Part shown: piece by piece, positions 1-8,383 of the stretch
Layout: each line of letters begins with the position of its first letter
Numbering within the stretch: the first letter of the stretch is position 1
NCBI GenBank assembly: GCA_022844565.1
Contig: JALHLK010000001.1
Location: forward strand, 311,073 to 375,072
Length of the DNA stretch: 64,000 nucleotides
Direction of reading: 5' to 3'
Source of the DNA: Saprospiraceae bacterium
Lineage (GTDB): Bacteria > Bacteroidota > Bacteroidia > Chitinophagales > Saprospiraceae
Program-made: the position numbers and the translations under genes
The notes under the pieces: model-generated
The model's database searches: none
The model's input: the letters and a program-made list of their open reading frames with translations, nothing else
What the model was told of the DNA's origin: nothing

Positions 1-608
1 ATTTGCAGCAAGGATATGAAAATTTATTACAATATTTCCCACCTCCTAATTTTCAAATAAGTGTCGTGCATGGACGAATGAAAGCTCAAGCTAAGGAATT
101 TGAAATGAAACGCTTTGTAGATAAACAATCACAAATAATGGTAGCAACCACAGTGATTGAAGTAGGTGTAAATGTACCCAATGCTTCTGTAATGATCGTA
201 GAAAATGCTGAGCGTTTTGGCTTATCACAGTTGCATCAGTTAAGAGGTAGAGTGGGGCGTGGTGCAGAACAATCGTATTGTATTTTGATGTCAGGATTTA
301 AACTGAGCAAAGAATCAAAGGAGAGAATTGCCACCATGGTTAGAACCAACAATGGCTTTGAAATTGCCGAAGCTGACTTACAACTGCGAGGTCCAGGAGA
401 GATAGAAGGCACTCGTCAAAGCGGAGTTACCAACTTTAGATTGCTTAACCTTATCAAAGACCATTCTATCGTAAGTACCGCGCGATTAATGGCAGAAAAA
501 GTGCTAGAATCTGACCCTAATTTAGCTCATGAGACCAATTTGCCACTTAGAAAATATCTAATGTCTATTGCAAATCCGATGAGCAATGATTGGGGGTTGA
601 TATCATAA
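1..608 (+). CDS. recG: ATP-dependent DNA helicase RecG, C-terminal part (gene cut by window start)
   Basis: About 200 C-terminal residues of a superfamily 2 helicase. The segment ATTVIEVGVNVPNA followed by QLHQLRGRVGRG matches helicase motifs V and VI of the RecG/Mfd/PriA group, and the later DLQLRGPGEIEGTRQSG block is typical of RecG. RecG remodels stalled replication forks and Holliday junctions in the cytoplasm, driven by ATP. The reading frame is open to the first base of the window, so the wedge domain and Walker motifs lie upstream and the first codon seen is not the real start. No clear terminator follows. The family call is secure; Mfd is less likely because the protein ends soon after the RecG-type C-terminal block. 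Confidence 0.92.
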   Translation, partial: LQQGYENLLQYFPPPNFQISVVHGRMKAQAKEFEMKRFVDKQSQIMVATTVIEVGVNVPNASVMIVENAERFGLSQLHQLRGRVGRGAEQSYCILMSGFKLSKESKERIATMVRTNNGFEIAEADLQLRGPGEIEGTRQSGVTNFRLLNLIKDHSIVSTARLMAEKVLESDPNLAHETNLPLRKYLMSIANPMSNDWGLIS

Positions 609-753
609 GGTATGTTTAGTAATCATTGAGAATAAAATAATAATTTCTAAAATTTCCTCAAAACAAGCGATTTATTATTATTTAAATGTTAATTAGTTAT
701 ATATCATATACCTTTGCACTATATTTGTTATCAAATATTTTAAAAGCTAAATT

Positions 754-1197
754 TTGATCTTAAAAATCTTGCATATTTTTGTTTTATTGAACTTGTTAGT
801 CTCCTCTTTTGGGCTAACGGTCAATGAACACGTATGTAAAATAAAAGGGAAATCTTTTTCCCTTTTTATCAAAAAAGAAGGCTGTTGTTCTTCAAAGAAG
901 GCAAATTCTTGCACTACTACCAGTTGCCCACAACATAAAGAAGCAACTTCCATAAAAAGAAAAGGATGTTGTGAGAATAAATTGCATTATGGTAAGCTTA
1001 GTGTTGAAGCTAATTTACTCAACAAAGCTGAATTTGCTAAAACAACGACTCATTTTAGCTCCCCAGTCAAATGGCCTTCATTTGAAACTGTAAACACCCC
1101 AATTATTAATGAGAAAATCTTAAGATATTTTGTTTATCAGCCGCCTCCCATATTCAAGGGAAGTCTAAGGATTCTTTTCCAGTCTTTTTTATGTTAG
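754..1197 (+). CDS. HYC_CC_PP family small secreted cysteine-rich protein
   Basis: A 147-residue protein starting at TTG, with a hydrophobic N-terminus (residues about 3-20) that looks like a signal peptide. It then shows the pattern that names this Bacteroidota family: an H-x-C motif (HVCKIKG), CC pairs (GCCSSKK and GCCENK) and a Pro-rich QPPPIFKG near the end. The biochemical role is not known. Members tend to sit near metal-binding HMA proteins and TonB receptors, and here an HMA protein gene follows. A -7-like box TACCTTTG lies at 709-716, but no convincing -33 box was found. The cysteine-rich make-up suggests metal or thiol chemistry in the envelope; that is inference. The TTG start is the only one that keeps the signal sequence. 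Confidence 0.72.
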   Translation: MILKILHIFVLLNLLVSSFGLTVNEHVCKIKGKSFSLFIKKEGCCSSKKANSCTTTSCPQHKEATSIKRKGCCENKLHYGKLSVEANLLNKAEFAKTTTHFSSPVKWPSFETVNTPIINEKILRYFVYQPPPIFKGSLRILFQSFLC

Positions 1198-1516
1198 TGG
1201 TCTAATATTGATGTTAGGGTTTAATAACTCAAAAATGTGCTGATTAATAAGGATGTAATTCTTAGCTTTAGCAAGGTTTTTATTTATGCAAATCTACCGT
1301 CACTCTACTCAATGAAGAATGGTGTAGTGTATTTCATATAGGTCTTGTCAATACCTAGTTAGAAAAAGGTATGTTGATAAATGTCTATTCTTACCAAACT
1401 TACTTATCTGTACAATTTATTAAAGTGTTTGGACCAAAGTTAGTTTCCTCCAAATATTTTTACAAACCTCGAAAAAGGTTTTTATCAATAATTAAAAATT
1501 AAAAAAAAATATAAAA
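1198..1516. other. Intergenic stretch, 319 bp
   Basis: AT-rich spacer between the HYC_CC_PP gene and the first HMA gene. No open frame of coding character was found on either strand. The last 30 bases are almost pure A/T, as before many genes in this window. No palindrome, tRNA or clear promoter pair was recognised. Confidence 0.5.
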
Positions 1517-1879
1517 ATGAAATTCAGTATTAAAATAGTAGCTTTTTTGTGTGCAGTGTTCTTTTTCGCTCATAACGGCATAGGCCAAACAAAAAATTCA
1601 AAAGTAGAAACTATAAAAATTTATGGCAACTGCGGCATGTGTAAAAAAATTATTGAAAAAGCAGGTACTCAAAAGGGTGTATCAAAAACAATATGGGATG
1701 CGGATACCGATATGGCTACGATCACCATTGATAGTAAGAAAACTACATTTGATGATGTGCTTAAAAAAATAGCTGAAGCTGGTTATGACAGTGATAAGTT
1801 TAGAGCAACTGACGAAGTGTACAATGATCTTCACGGATGTTGTCAATATGAGAGACCAACTAAAAAAGACAATGGGTAA
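1517..1879 (+). CDS. Secreted heavy-metal-associated (HMA) domain protein
   Basis: A 120-residue protein with a signal peptide (about residues 1-24, ending ...GIGQ) followed by a single HMA fold. The metal-binding loop reads IYGNCGMCKK, with the CxxC cysteines at C39 and C42. The rest follows the ferredoxin-like beta-alpha-beta pattern of CopZ/MerP-type carriers (VETIKIYG ... GVSKTIWDADTDMATITID ... ILKKIAEAGYDS-like). The short tail carries an HGCC motif near residue 107, which could add metal ligands. It probably binds copper or another soft metal in the periplasm. It lies between other cysteine-rich secreted proteins, which supports a metal-handling context; which metal cannot be told from sequence. 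Confidence 0.8.
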   Translation: MKFSIKIVAFLCAVFFFAHNGIGQTKNSKVETIKIYGNCGMCKKIIEKAGTQKGVSKTIWDADTDMATITIDSKKTTFDDVLKKIAEAGYDSDKFRATDEVYNDLHGCCQYERPTKKDNG

Positions 1880-1884
1880 TTTAA

Positions 1885-2039
1885 GAACCGTAAAGAAATA
1901 ACATATACATTTTGAATTGTTCTTTTGTCTTTTTGCTTCGTTGTAAATTCGTCAAGTAGCTAAGGCTATTATCCTCATTTACGCCTCGAAAAAAAACAAA
2001 ATTACTGCTTCAACTTTGTACATTTTATATATTAAGTCC
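1885..2039 (-). repeat. Copy of a ~150-bp inverted-repeat element (degenerate at one end)
   Basis: Read on the opposite strand this stretch aligns along most of its length with the element at 53649-53797. Shared parts are the terminus GTAAAGAAATAACATAT, a run of T and TTTTTGCTTC, the core AAATTCGTCAAGTAGCTAAGG followed by CTAT, then CTCATTTA and a TTTGTACA near the other end. The second terminus is no longer recognisable. There is no coding capacity. It looks like a MITE-like or REP/BIME-like dispersed element; the class is inference. Confidence 0.65.
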
Positions 2040-2156
2040 TTAAAGGTTAGTTGTTTAAAAAAAAGTTACTATTCAGGAGTAAAGCTTATTGTCCAAAATT
2101 TTTAAAATTTTAATTCATAAGCTAACTCCTGAGTAGCAACTCAAAAAATACTCAGT

Positions 2157-2660
2157 ATGTATCTAAATAGTAAAACATTTTTCTTAAAAATTTGTGTCAC
2201 AGCTATATGTTATTTATGGAATGTATCGCTAGTATCTTGCCAGTTGAATATTGGTCAATCTCTACCTGATGTTTCTGTCCAAAATAGTGCAGGGCAATCC
2301 GTACTTTTAAAACCAGAAAAGGGAAAAGTATACTTAATTGACTTTTGGGCATCATGGTGTGGACCTTGTCGTAAAGCCAATAAAAAATTGGTAAAGCTTT
2401 ATGATCAGTACAAGTCTAAAAACTTTGAAATCATAGGCATTTCTTTAGATAAAGATCAGAATAAATGGCTCAATGCAGTAAAATCTGATAAACTACTGTA
2501 CATCCAATTTATTGATGCCAAAGGATTTGATGCGAAAGCAGCACAGGTTTTTGGGGTAGAAGCATTACCAGCTTCATTCTTATTTAATAAGGACGGTACT
2601 TTGGTCAAAATCAACCCAACAGAATCGGAAATCAAATTTTTTTTAAACCTAAAAATCTAA
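2157..2660 (+). CDS. TlpA-like thioredoxin-fold redox protein, exported
   Basis: A 167-residue protein with a hydrophobic N-terminal export signal (to about residue 29) and a thioredoxin/AhpC-TSA-type domain. The active site is FWASWCGPCRKA with cysteines C68 and C71, and the cis-proline segment appears as ALPASFLF. TlpA/ResA-type proteins reduce or rearrange disulphides of exported proteins, such as apocytochromes and copper-binding proteins, outside the cytoplasm. VSCQ around C28 could be a lipobox, so it may be membrane-anchored. It sits between two CxxC metal-binding HMA proteins, so keeping their cysteines reduced is a reasonable guess. The thioredoxin assignment is firm; the exact partner is not known. 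Confidence 0.85.
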   Translation: MYLNSKTFFLKICVTAICYLWNVSLVSCQLNIGQSLPDVSVQNSAGQSVLLKPEKGKVYLIDFWASWCGPCRKANKKLVKLYDQYKSKNFEIIGISLDKDQNKWLNAVKSDKLLYIQFIDAKGFDAKAAQVFGVEALPASFLFNKDGTLVKINPTESEIKFFLNLKI

Positions 2661-2675
2661 AATGGGTTCCGTAAT

Positions 2676-2790
2676 GAAGGTCAAAAGTACAATAAAATCA
2701 GCATTTTTTGCGACAAATCATCCCGATGGCTTTCGGGATGGTGCAAAGCAAAAAGTGAGCGAAGCGCATGATTTTGAAGTAATTTTGAGC
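2676..2790. repeat. Long imperfect palindrome containing a strong hairpin
   Basis: A non-coding stretch folding on itself. An outer pair joins TAAAATCAGC on the left with GCATGATTTTGA on the right. Inside, CATCCCGA pairs with TCGGGATG across a TGGCTT loop. The layout (long AT-rich stem, central hairpin, GCAAAAAG segment) resembles the other hairpin-type intergenic elements of this window, but sequence identity with them is low. It could also serve as a terminator for the TlpA-like gene. Confidence 0.45.
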
Positions 2791-2844
2791 TGTTATAGGA
2801 AATCCAATTTAGAATTTTAGGTAAAACAAAATTAATAATTTATA

Positions 2845-3363
2845 ATGAATCAAAAAATAATATTTGCAATTCTTATTGCATCGTTTATATCTATACAAGT
2901 AAAAGCCCAATTTACAAAAGCAGAGATAATGGCCACTGGTCTAACATGCTCAATGTGTTCTAATGCGATTAATAAACAACTTAAATCTTTAGCAGGTGTA
3001 GATAGTGTGGAGGTCGATTTAAATACCAATACCTTTATTGTACATGTGAAGAAAGAATCTTCCGTAAGTCCAAGGACATTGAAAGAGGGTGTTGAAAAAG
3101 CAGGATTTTTTGTAGGATCTATGATTGTGTCAATGCAATTTGATAATATTGTAATACCAGAAAGTAAAAAGGTAGAAAAAGATGGGGCGGAGTTTGTCAT
3201 ATTAGGAAATAAAACTCAAATACTTGATGGAGATGTGAAAGCTAAGATCATCGATAAGGGGTATGTGACACAAAAAGAATACAAGAAATTGTCTAAATCA
3301 TTTTCGAAAATCCCATCCTTTCAGAGTGTGGCAGAAAATGAGTATCACTTAATAATTAATTGA
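2845..3363 (+). CDS. Secreted HMA-domain protein with C-terminal extension
   Basis: A 172-residue protein. A signal peptide (residues about 1-21, ending VKAQ) precedes an HMA domain with the metal loop MATGLTCSMCSNAINK (C35 and C38) and the usual VDLNTNTFIVHVK strand. Beyond residue about 95 there is a second small domain (EFVILGNKTQILDGDVKAKI...) that is not an HMA repeat and that I do not recognise. The stop codon overlaps the region just before the next gene, so the two are likely co-transcribed and possibly translationally coupled. It probably binds soft metal ions in the periplasm; this is family knowledge plus the visible motif. Confidence 0.8.
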   Translation: MNQKIIFAILIASFISIQVKAQFTKAEIMATGLTCSMCSNAINKQLKSLAGVDSVEVDLNTNTFIVHVKKESSVSPRTLKEGVEKAGFFVGSMIVSMQFDNIVIPESKKVEKDGAEFVILGNKTQILDGDVKAKIIDKGYVTQKEYKKLSKSFSKIPSFQSVAENEYHLIIN

Positions 3364-3365
3364 TC

Positions 3366-4175
3366 ATGAGGATAGTCTTAATATTGTTATTAGCTATTGG
3401 CTTCCAAAGATTATGTGGACAGGAGCTTTTTGTAATGACTGATCCAGCCAGCAATGTGCCTGCAAATTCACTAGGTGTGAGATTGAGTAATTCATCTTTT
3501 AAAGAAGTTTTTAAAGAGGGAAATAATTATCACCTTATGCCAGAGGTGACTTATGGTGTCAATAAAAACTTCATGGTCCGTACTTCAGTATTTATCAGTA
3601 ACCGAAGTAATAGTTTATATACCGAAGGTGCTAATGTATTTGCTAAGTACAGGTTTTTTTCAATGGATGATTTGCACAGTCATTTTAGAATGGCAGCCTT
3701 TGCAAGATATAGTTTTAATAGAGCAGATATACATCAAGAACAAATAGAAATCATGGGGCATAATAGTGGATTCGAAGGAGGAATTGTAGCCACACAACTT
3801 ATCAAAAAACTGGCTATCAGTACGTCTGCAAGTTTTGAAAAAGCTATGGATAATATGCCAAATTATGAGTATCCTATTTCGCAAGGAAGTACTGCTACCA
3901 ACTATACACTTTCTTTTGGCAGGTTGATGCATCCAAAAAAATATACCAATTTTAAGCAAACCAACATTAATTTAATGATGGAAGTGGTGGGCCAAACGAT
4001 CAATGATAATGGTAAGACCTCGATTGACATTGTACCATCAATACAGTTTATCATTAATAGTCAGGGGAGAATAGATTTAGCCTACAGGAGAGAATTGTAT
4101 AGTTCCATGGTGCGGTCAGCTCCTAATGGTATTTATTTAAATTTTGAATATACATTTTTTAATGTAGGAGGGTAG
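3366..4175 (+). CDS. Predicted outer-membrane beta-barrel protein, partner of the HMA protein
   Basis: A 269-residue protein with an N-terminal signal (IVLILLLAIGFQRLCGQ). It then shows alternating strand-rich segments such as YGVNKNFMVRTSVFIS, ANVFAKYRFF, RMAAFARYSF and a C-terminus ending in aromatic residues (YLNFEYTFFNVGG), typical of small outer-membrane barrels. A TTG at 3360 overlaps the previous stop, but ATG 3366 gives a cleaner signal peptide and was chosen. The gene follows the HMA gene directly, so it may take part in metal entry or sensing at the outer membrane. I do not recognise a named family, and the barrel call rests on pattern only. Confidence 0.6.
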   Translation: MRIVLILLLAIGFQRLCGQELFVMTDPASNVPANSLGVRLSNSSFKEVFKEGNNYHLMPEVTYGVNKNFMVRTSVFISNRSNSLYTEGANVFAKYRFFSMDDLHSHFRMAAFARYSFNRADIHQEQIEIMGHNSGFEGGIVATQLIKKLAISTSASFEKAMDNMPNYEYPISQGSTATNYTLSFGRLMHPKKYTNFKQTNINLMMEVVGQTINDNGKTSIDIVPSIQFIINSQGRIDLAYRRELYSSMVRSAPNGIYLNFEYTFFNVGG

Positions 4176-4247
4176 TGTATATTCGATAGTTCTAATTAAT
4201 TGAATAGTAATTAATAAAATATAAAGACAAATAATAATTTAAAAATC

Positions 4248-4793
4248 ATGAAACAATTTTTATCCTTTTTTCTACTTTTTACTGTATTGCAAGGCTTCTC
4301 TCAGCATGATCACCACCAAACCAAGGTAGACAGCGTAAAACCTAAAAGCCCACGTACTTCTTCTATGGAAATGGTGGGTAATAATCATGTTCATATAGAT
4401 TATGGTTCTCCAAGTGTAAGGGGGCGTAATATCTGGAATGGCTTGGTAGCTTACGGACAAGTTTGGGCAACAGGAGCTCACAAAGCCACTTGGATTGAAT
4501 TTTCTGAAGATGTTACTATCAATTCAAAAATTATTCCCAAAGGAAAATATGGCTTCTTTACAATTCCCGACCCAAAAGAATGGACCATCATCTTGAGCAA
4601 AGATTGGGATATGCACTTAGCAGATGACTACAAATTGGCTAACGATGCTATAAGGCTAAAAGTAAAGCCTAAAAAAAGTAAAAACCTCACAGAGTCACTT
4701 ACTTATAAAGTGACCTCTTTTGGCGATAAAAAGGGTAAAGTAAGTATGTCTTGGGAGTATTTGACAGTTTCTTTTGATTTTGAAAACAAATAA
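4248..4793 (+). CDS. DUF2911 domain protein, secreted
   Basis: A 181-residue protein with a signal peptide ending near GFSQ (residue about 18), a His-rich stretch (HDHHQ), then the DUF2911 domain. Its recognisable blocks are HVHIDYGSPSVRGRNIW, YGQVWATGAHKATWIEFS, KYGFFTIPDPKEWTIIL and a closing strand MSWEYLTVSFDFE. DUF2911 proteins are common secreted proteins in Bacteroidota with no established activity. The gene stands after the metal/redox group with its own ~70-bp leader, so it may or may not belong to that unit. The family call is secure; the function is unknown. Confidence 0.85.
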   Translation: MKQFLSFFLLFTVLQGFSQHDHHQTKVDSVKPKSPRTSSMEMVGNNHVHIDYGSPSVRGRNIWNGLVAYGQVWATGAHKATWIEFSEDVTINSKIIPKGKYGFFTIPDPKEWTIILSKDWDMHLADDYKLANDAIRLKVKPKKSKNLTESLTYKVTSFGDKKGKVSMSWEYLTVSFDFENK

Positions 4794-4991
4794 GGTTTAA
4801 TGATTTAAAAGTTGATGACCAAGTTTTAAGAGTAGTCAAATCTGCCAAAAAGCAGATATAGGATGTCAAAAGGCAAGTAAGATATATGATTTAAAGCGCT
4901 AATATTATGCAAAGAACTTAAGTGCAGAAGAGATAGATTTATTATCCTTAATTTTGATTAGTTTTGTTCTCCAATAAAAAAATATTACAAC

Positions 4992-5513
4992 ATGAACAAA
5001 AGCAACCTTACCATCCCAATTAAATACTATACAACTTACATCGATAAAATTCCTGATATTCCAATCTTGGAAGCGATAGAACAATTCGGCCCAAATATGT
5101 TTGATCAATATATACCTCAAATGATTGAAAAAGCAGACCATGCTTATGCGGAAGGTAAATGGACAATCAAACAAAAGTTGCAACATATCATTGACACAGA
5201 GCGTGTGTTTGCTCACCGTGCTTTTGTATTAAGTAGACACGACGATGCTATCTTAGCTTCATTTGATCAAGATCCATACGTGGTGTTTGCAAATGTAAGT
5301 CATAAGTCGATTGAAGAATTAATGTACGAGTGGCAAATAGCAAGGATTTCTACTCGATTGATATTTAAGTCATTATCAGATGATGATTTGTTGTTCTTAG
5401 GTAATGTTGCTGGTCAAAGGCTCAATGCACTGGCTATGGGATTTGCATTGTGTGGTCATGCTCAGCACCATTTGGAAATCTTGATGGATAAGTATTTGAT
5501 TACAGCTCCGTAA
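4992..5513 (+). CDS. DinB-family four-helix protein
   Basis: A 173-residue cytoplasmic protein of the DinB/YfiT-like superfamily. Members share a four-helix bundle with three histidines that can bind a divalent metal. Visible here are KWTIKQKLQHIIDTERVFAHR (first His region) and CGHAQHHLEILMDKYL (C-terminal HxxHH block). Some relatives are thiol S-transferases that use bacillithiol or similar thiols. That could connect with the YtxJ-type protein at 36736, but no direct evidence links them. No signal peptide. Superfamily placement is confident; the substrate is unknown. Confidence 0.85.
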   Translation: MNKSNLTIPIKYYTTYIDKIPDIPILEAIEQFGPNMFDQYIPQMIEKADHAYAEGKWTIKQKLQHIIDTERVFAHRAFVLSRHDDAILASFDQDPYVVFANVSHKSIEELMYEWQIARISTRLIFKSLSDDDLLFLGNVAGQRLNALAMGFALCGHAQHHLEILMDKYLITAP

Positions 5514-5603
5514 ACAAGGGATTGTTCCAAAAATAGATTTGAGTTTAATAGGTATAAATAGTTTGTACTTTTAAAACTTATCTCATATAGCTTTGTTTTT
5601 TAA

Positions 5604-5635
5604 TTGACAAGATATTTCTAAAATAAGTATCTTTA
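5604..5635 (+). promoter_or_regulatory. Bacteroidota-type promoter (-33 TTG, -7 TATCTTTA)
   Basis: TTG at 5604-5606 is followed after 21 bp by TATCTTTA at 5628-5635, close to the Bacteroidota housekeeping pattern TTG...TAnnTTTG. It lies about 25 bp before the TTG start of the next gene, so the leader would be short. Match by eye only. Confidence 0.45.
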
Positions 5636-5658
5636 CAGTTCATAATATAACTAAGTAG

Positions 5659-6453
5659 TTGAAACACTTCATAACGTTACTTTTTATTGGATTATTAGCT
5701 CAATCTTCATTTTCGCAAGTCAGTGAAAATGAAAGAGATGTCGATACCAAGGGAATTGTATACAACACAGAATGGTCAGGCTTTGCACAAATTGCTGCGA
5801 ATGGTTACGGATTGGGATATCAAACTGGTAAAATTGAGACTTACTATAAAACAAGTTTTTATCAAATAGAGTTAAATAGAATCTTTGATCAAAGAGAGCA
5901 ACGCCACAATAAAAATATAGCACTTAGATTTAATAGGTTGAGCAATTCATTTAAATATGGTAAGTTGAATGATGTTTTTGTAATGAGATTACTACGAGGA
6001 CAAATGAGATATCTATCCGATAGAGCCATAAGAAAAGGTGTAGCGGTTGCTTATTCTTATGCAGGTGGGGGCTCAATCGGTTTAGTAAAGCCCTACCATC
6101 TAAATTTGATTTATCCCAATAACACGGACGGTACAACAAGATTTGATATAAAAAGTGAAGCATACACTCAAGAAAATAAAACACGTTTTGTAAATTATGA
6201 TGAAATCTATGGTGGGGCAAGATGGACAGATGGTTTAGCCCAGACGTCTATTTTACCAGGTTTGCACGGTAGAGCATCTTTGCTTTTTTCAATTGGCAGA
6301 TATGACAAAACTGTTAAAAACATAGAAACAGGCATTATGCTAGATTTATTTGTTCGGAAAATTCCACTCATGATTGAGAATGAACTTGTAAAAAACAGAC
6401 CTTATTCTATGAACTTATTTATCAAAGCTAGTTTTGGTAAGAGAAAATTTTAA
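5659..6453 (+). CDS. Secreted/outer-membrane protein of unknown function
   Basis: A 264-residue protein from a TTG start, with a signal peptide (MKHFITLLFIGLLAQSSFSQ). The body is rich in alternating strands (GFAQIAANGYGLGYQTG, KTSFYQIELNRIF, ASLLFSIGRYD) and the C-terminus reads YSMNLFIKASFGKRKF. This suggests an outer-membrane beta-barrel or other strand-rich envelope protein. It lies just upstream of lipA (21-bp gap) and could share its transcript. I do not recognise a named family. TTG was preferred because the first in-frame ATG would remove the signal peptide. Confidence 0.65.
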   Translation: MKHFITLLFIGLLAQSSFSQVSENERDVDTKGIVYNTEWSGFAQIAANGYGLGYQTGKIETYYKTSFYQIELNRIFDQREQRHNKNIALRFNRLSNSFKYGKLNDVFVMRLLRGQMRYLSDRAIRKGVAVAYSYAGGGSIGLVKPYHLNLIYPNNTDGTTRFDIKSEAYTQENKTRFVNYDEIYGGARWTDGLAQTSILPGLHGRASLLFSIGRYDKTVKNIETGIMLDLFVRKIPLMIENELVKNRPYSMNLFIKASFGKRKF

Positions 6454-6474
6454 AATCTAAAATAGATACAGAAA

Positions 6475-7347
6475 GTGATCGAACTTGATATAGTACCTCC
6501 AAAGGAGGAAAGAAGGAAAAAGCCAGATTGGTTGCGTGTCAAATTGCCAATTGGTGAAGAATATAAAAAAGTTAGGAATCTGGTAGATCAGTATAAATTA
6601 CATACAATTTGTCAGAGTGGTAACTGTCCAAATATGGGAGAATGTTGGGGTGCAGGTACAGCTACATTTATGATACTTGGTAATGTATGTACTCGGTCTT
6701 GTTCTTTTTGTGCGGTAAAAACTGGTAGACCAAATGAATACGATACCGATGAACCTAAAAGAGTGGCTGAAGCAATCAAGTTGATGAATGTCAAGCATGC
6801 AGTAATTACAAGCGTTAATCGGGATGAACTAAAGGATAGGGGAGCGTCAGTATGGCATGAAACAGTAAGATTGACGAAAGAGTGGAGTCCGTCTACTACT
6901 ATTGAGACCCTCATTCCTGATGTAAAAGCCAATTGGGATGCACTTGAAATGATGATTTCCCCAGGGCAAGAAGTGGTTTCGCATAATATGGAGACGGTCG
7001 AGCGCTTATATCGTCTAGTACGTCCACAAGCTAAATATGTAAGATCATTAGAGCAAATACAGAGGACCAAAGAATACGGTAAACGTACTAAATCTGGTAT
7101 CATGGTAGGACTTGGTGAAACCAAAGAAGAAGTATACAAAGCTATGGATGATTTGGTAGAACATGGTTGTGATGTGCTAACCATTGGACAATATCTCCAA
7201 CCTACAAAAATGCACCTAGAAGTGGCAGAATTCATTCATCCAGAACTTTTTGCTGAGTATAAAATGGTGGGCTTAGAAAAAGGATTTAACTACGTAGAAA
7301 GTGGCCCTCTGGTAAGGTCTAGTTACCACTCTGAGAGACATTTGTAA
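6475..7347 (+). CDS. lipA: Lipoyl synthase
   Basis: A 290-residue radical-SAM enzyme from a GTG start. It inserts two sulphur atoms into protein-bound octanoyl groups to make the lipoyl cofactor of 2-oxoacid dehydrogenases and the glycine cleavage system. The auxiliary iron-sulphur cluster ligands are C46, C51 and C57 ([12 protein letters not shown]). The radical-SAM cluster ligands are C72, C76 and C79 (CTRSCSFC). The C-terminal RSSYHS serine region, which contacts the auxiliary cluster, is present. Length and motif order are normal for LipA. No lipB lies next to it in this window. Confidence 0.97.
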   Translation: MIELDIVPPKEERRKKPDWLRVKLPIGEEYKKVRNLVDQYKLHTICQSGNCPNMGECWGAGTATFMILGNVCTRSCSFCAVKTGRPNEYDTDEPKRVAEAIKLMNVKHAVITSVNRDELKDRGASVWHETVRLTKEWSPSTTIETLIPDVKANWDALEMMISPGQEVVSHNMETVERLYRLVRPQAKYVRSLEQIQRTKEYGKRTKSGIMVGLGETKEEVYKAMDDLVEHGCDVLTIGQYLQPTKMHLEVAEFIHPELFAEYKMVGLEKGFNYVESGPLVRSSYHSERHL

Positions 7348-7751
7348 AGGTCTTGTAATAATCAACTCAAGTGATATTTCTACAAGTATTTGTGTTTTAC
7401 ATCCAATATAAGTTTTTATACTACGTTAATTATTCTCATTAAATGTATAACTTTATGTAGAAAGTTGTTAACTTTACTTGTACGTATTTAGAACTTTGCG
7501 TTTATACAAAAAGGTTCAGGATATTTTAAGTCTGATGAGGTATTTTTTTGAATCTACTGCATCGCTTTTGATAAAAAAAAGGAATGAGCCCTATTGAAAA
7601 TAGATGTTTATTCAATTTATGTGTGAGTAGTGAACCATTTTCCCATAAGGTAATATCGGGAATTTTTCTCAGCGAATGCAGATCTTAAATAGCCATTTTT
7701 TGTTGATCAATAATGATAATTAATAAGTAATACACACTAAAAAAATATAAT
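7348..7751. other. Intergenic stretch, 404 bp
   Basis: AT-rich spacer between lipA and the threonylcarbamoyl-AMP synthase gene. An ACTTTGCG box near 7492 resembles part of a -7 element, but its spacing to an upstream TTG is poor. No coding frame, tRNA or strong hairpin was found. Confidence 0.5.
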
Positions 7752-8366
7752 ATGAATAAATTTATCCTTCATCCAAAAAATCCAAACAAAAGAGAAATTG
7801 CCATGATTGTAGAGAGGCTTCAAGCTGGAGATATTGGTATTATTCCGACGGATTCGCTTTACGCTGTAGCTTGCTTAATGACCAATAAGGATGGTATTGA
7901 GCGAGTACTAAAAGCAACTGGTAAAGTAGAGAAAAAGGCTAAATTATCATTACTATGTAAAGATCTGAAGGCTGTCGCTGACCACACTTTACCTTACGAT
8001 AACCATATTTTTAAAACGATGAAAAGGTATTTACCTGGACCCTACACATTTATATTAAATGCAAACAATACCGTTACCAAGTTTTTTAAAAATAATAAAA
8101 AGGAAATAGGTATTCGTATACCTGACAATGAGATATTACAAAATATACTCGAAGCTGTGGATTGCCCGTTGATATCAACTTCTGTGACGATGGAGGAAAT
8201 CTCCGAGTCAGAATTAACTTCTTTTGAAGCAATGGAAAATAAGTACGAGAACATAGTTGATTTTATAATTGATGGACAAATTGATGTAGCTGGTGAAACT
8301 TCTGTACTTGATTGTACGTCTGGTGAGGTAGAAGTCATCAGAGAAGGCTTAGGCGTCATTGATTAA
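7752..8366 (+). CDS. L-threonylcarbamoyladenylate synthase (YrdC/Sua5/YciO family)
   Basis: A 204-residue protein made of one YrdC-like domain. It makes threonylcarbamoyl-AMP from threonine, bicarbonate and ATP, the first step of the t6A modification of tRNAs that read ANN codons. Visible blocks are GDIGIIPTDSLYAVAC near the N-terminus, then KKAKLSLLCKDL, YLPGPYTFIL and IGIRIPDNEIL; all are typical of the nucleotide/RNA-binding cleft. There is no C-terminal Sua5 domain, so it is the short type. YciO-type relatives look similar and may not have this activity, so the exact role is slightly uncertain. Confidence 0.87.
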   Translation: MNKFILHPKNPNKREIAMIVERLQAGDIGIIPTDSLYAVACLMTNKDGIERVLKATGKVEKKAKLSLLCKDLKAVADHTLPYDNHIFKTMKRYLPGPYTFILNANNTVTKFFKNNKKEIGIRIPDNEILQNILEAVDCPLISTSVTMEEISESELTSFEAMENKYENIVDFIIDGQIDVAGETSVLDCTSGEVEVIREGLGVID

Positions 8367-8383
8367 TTGTTAAAAGTGGAAAA

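Noticed and set aside
6612-7235. 207-codon minus-strand frame.
   Set aside because: It lies wholly within lipA, whose cluster-binding cysteines are all present on the plus strand.
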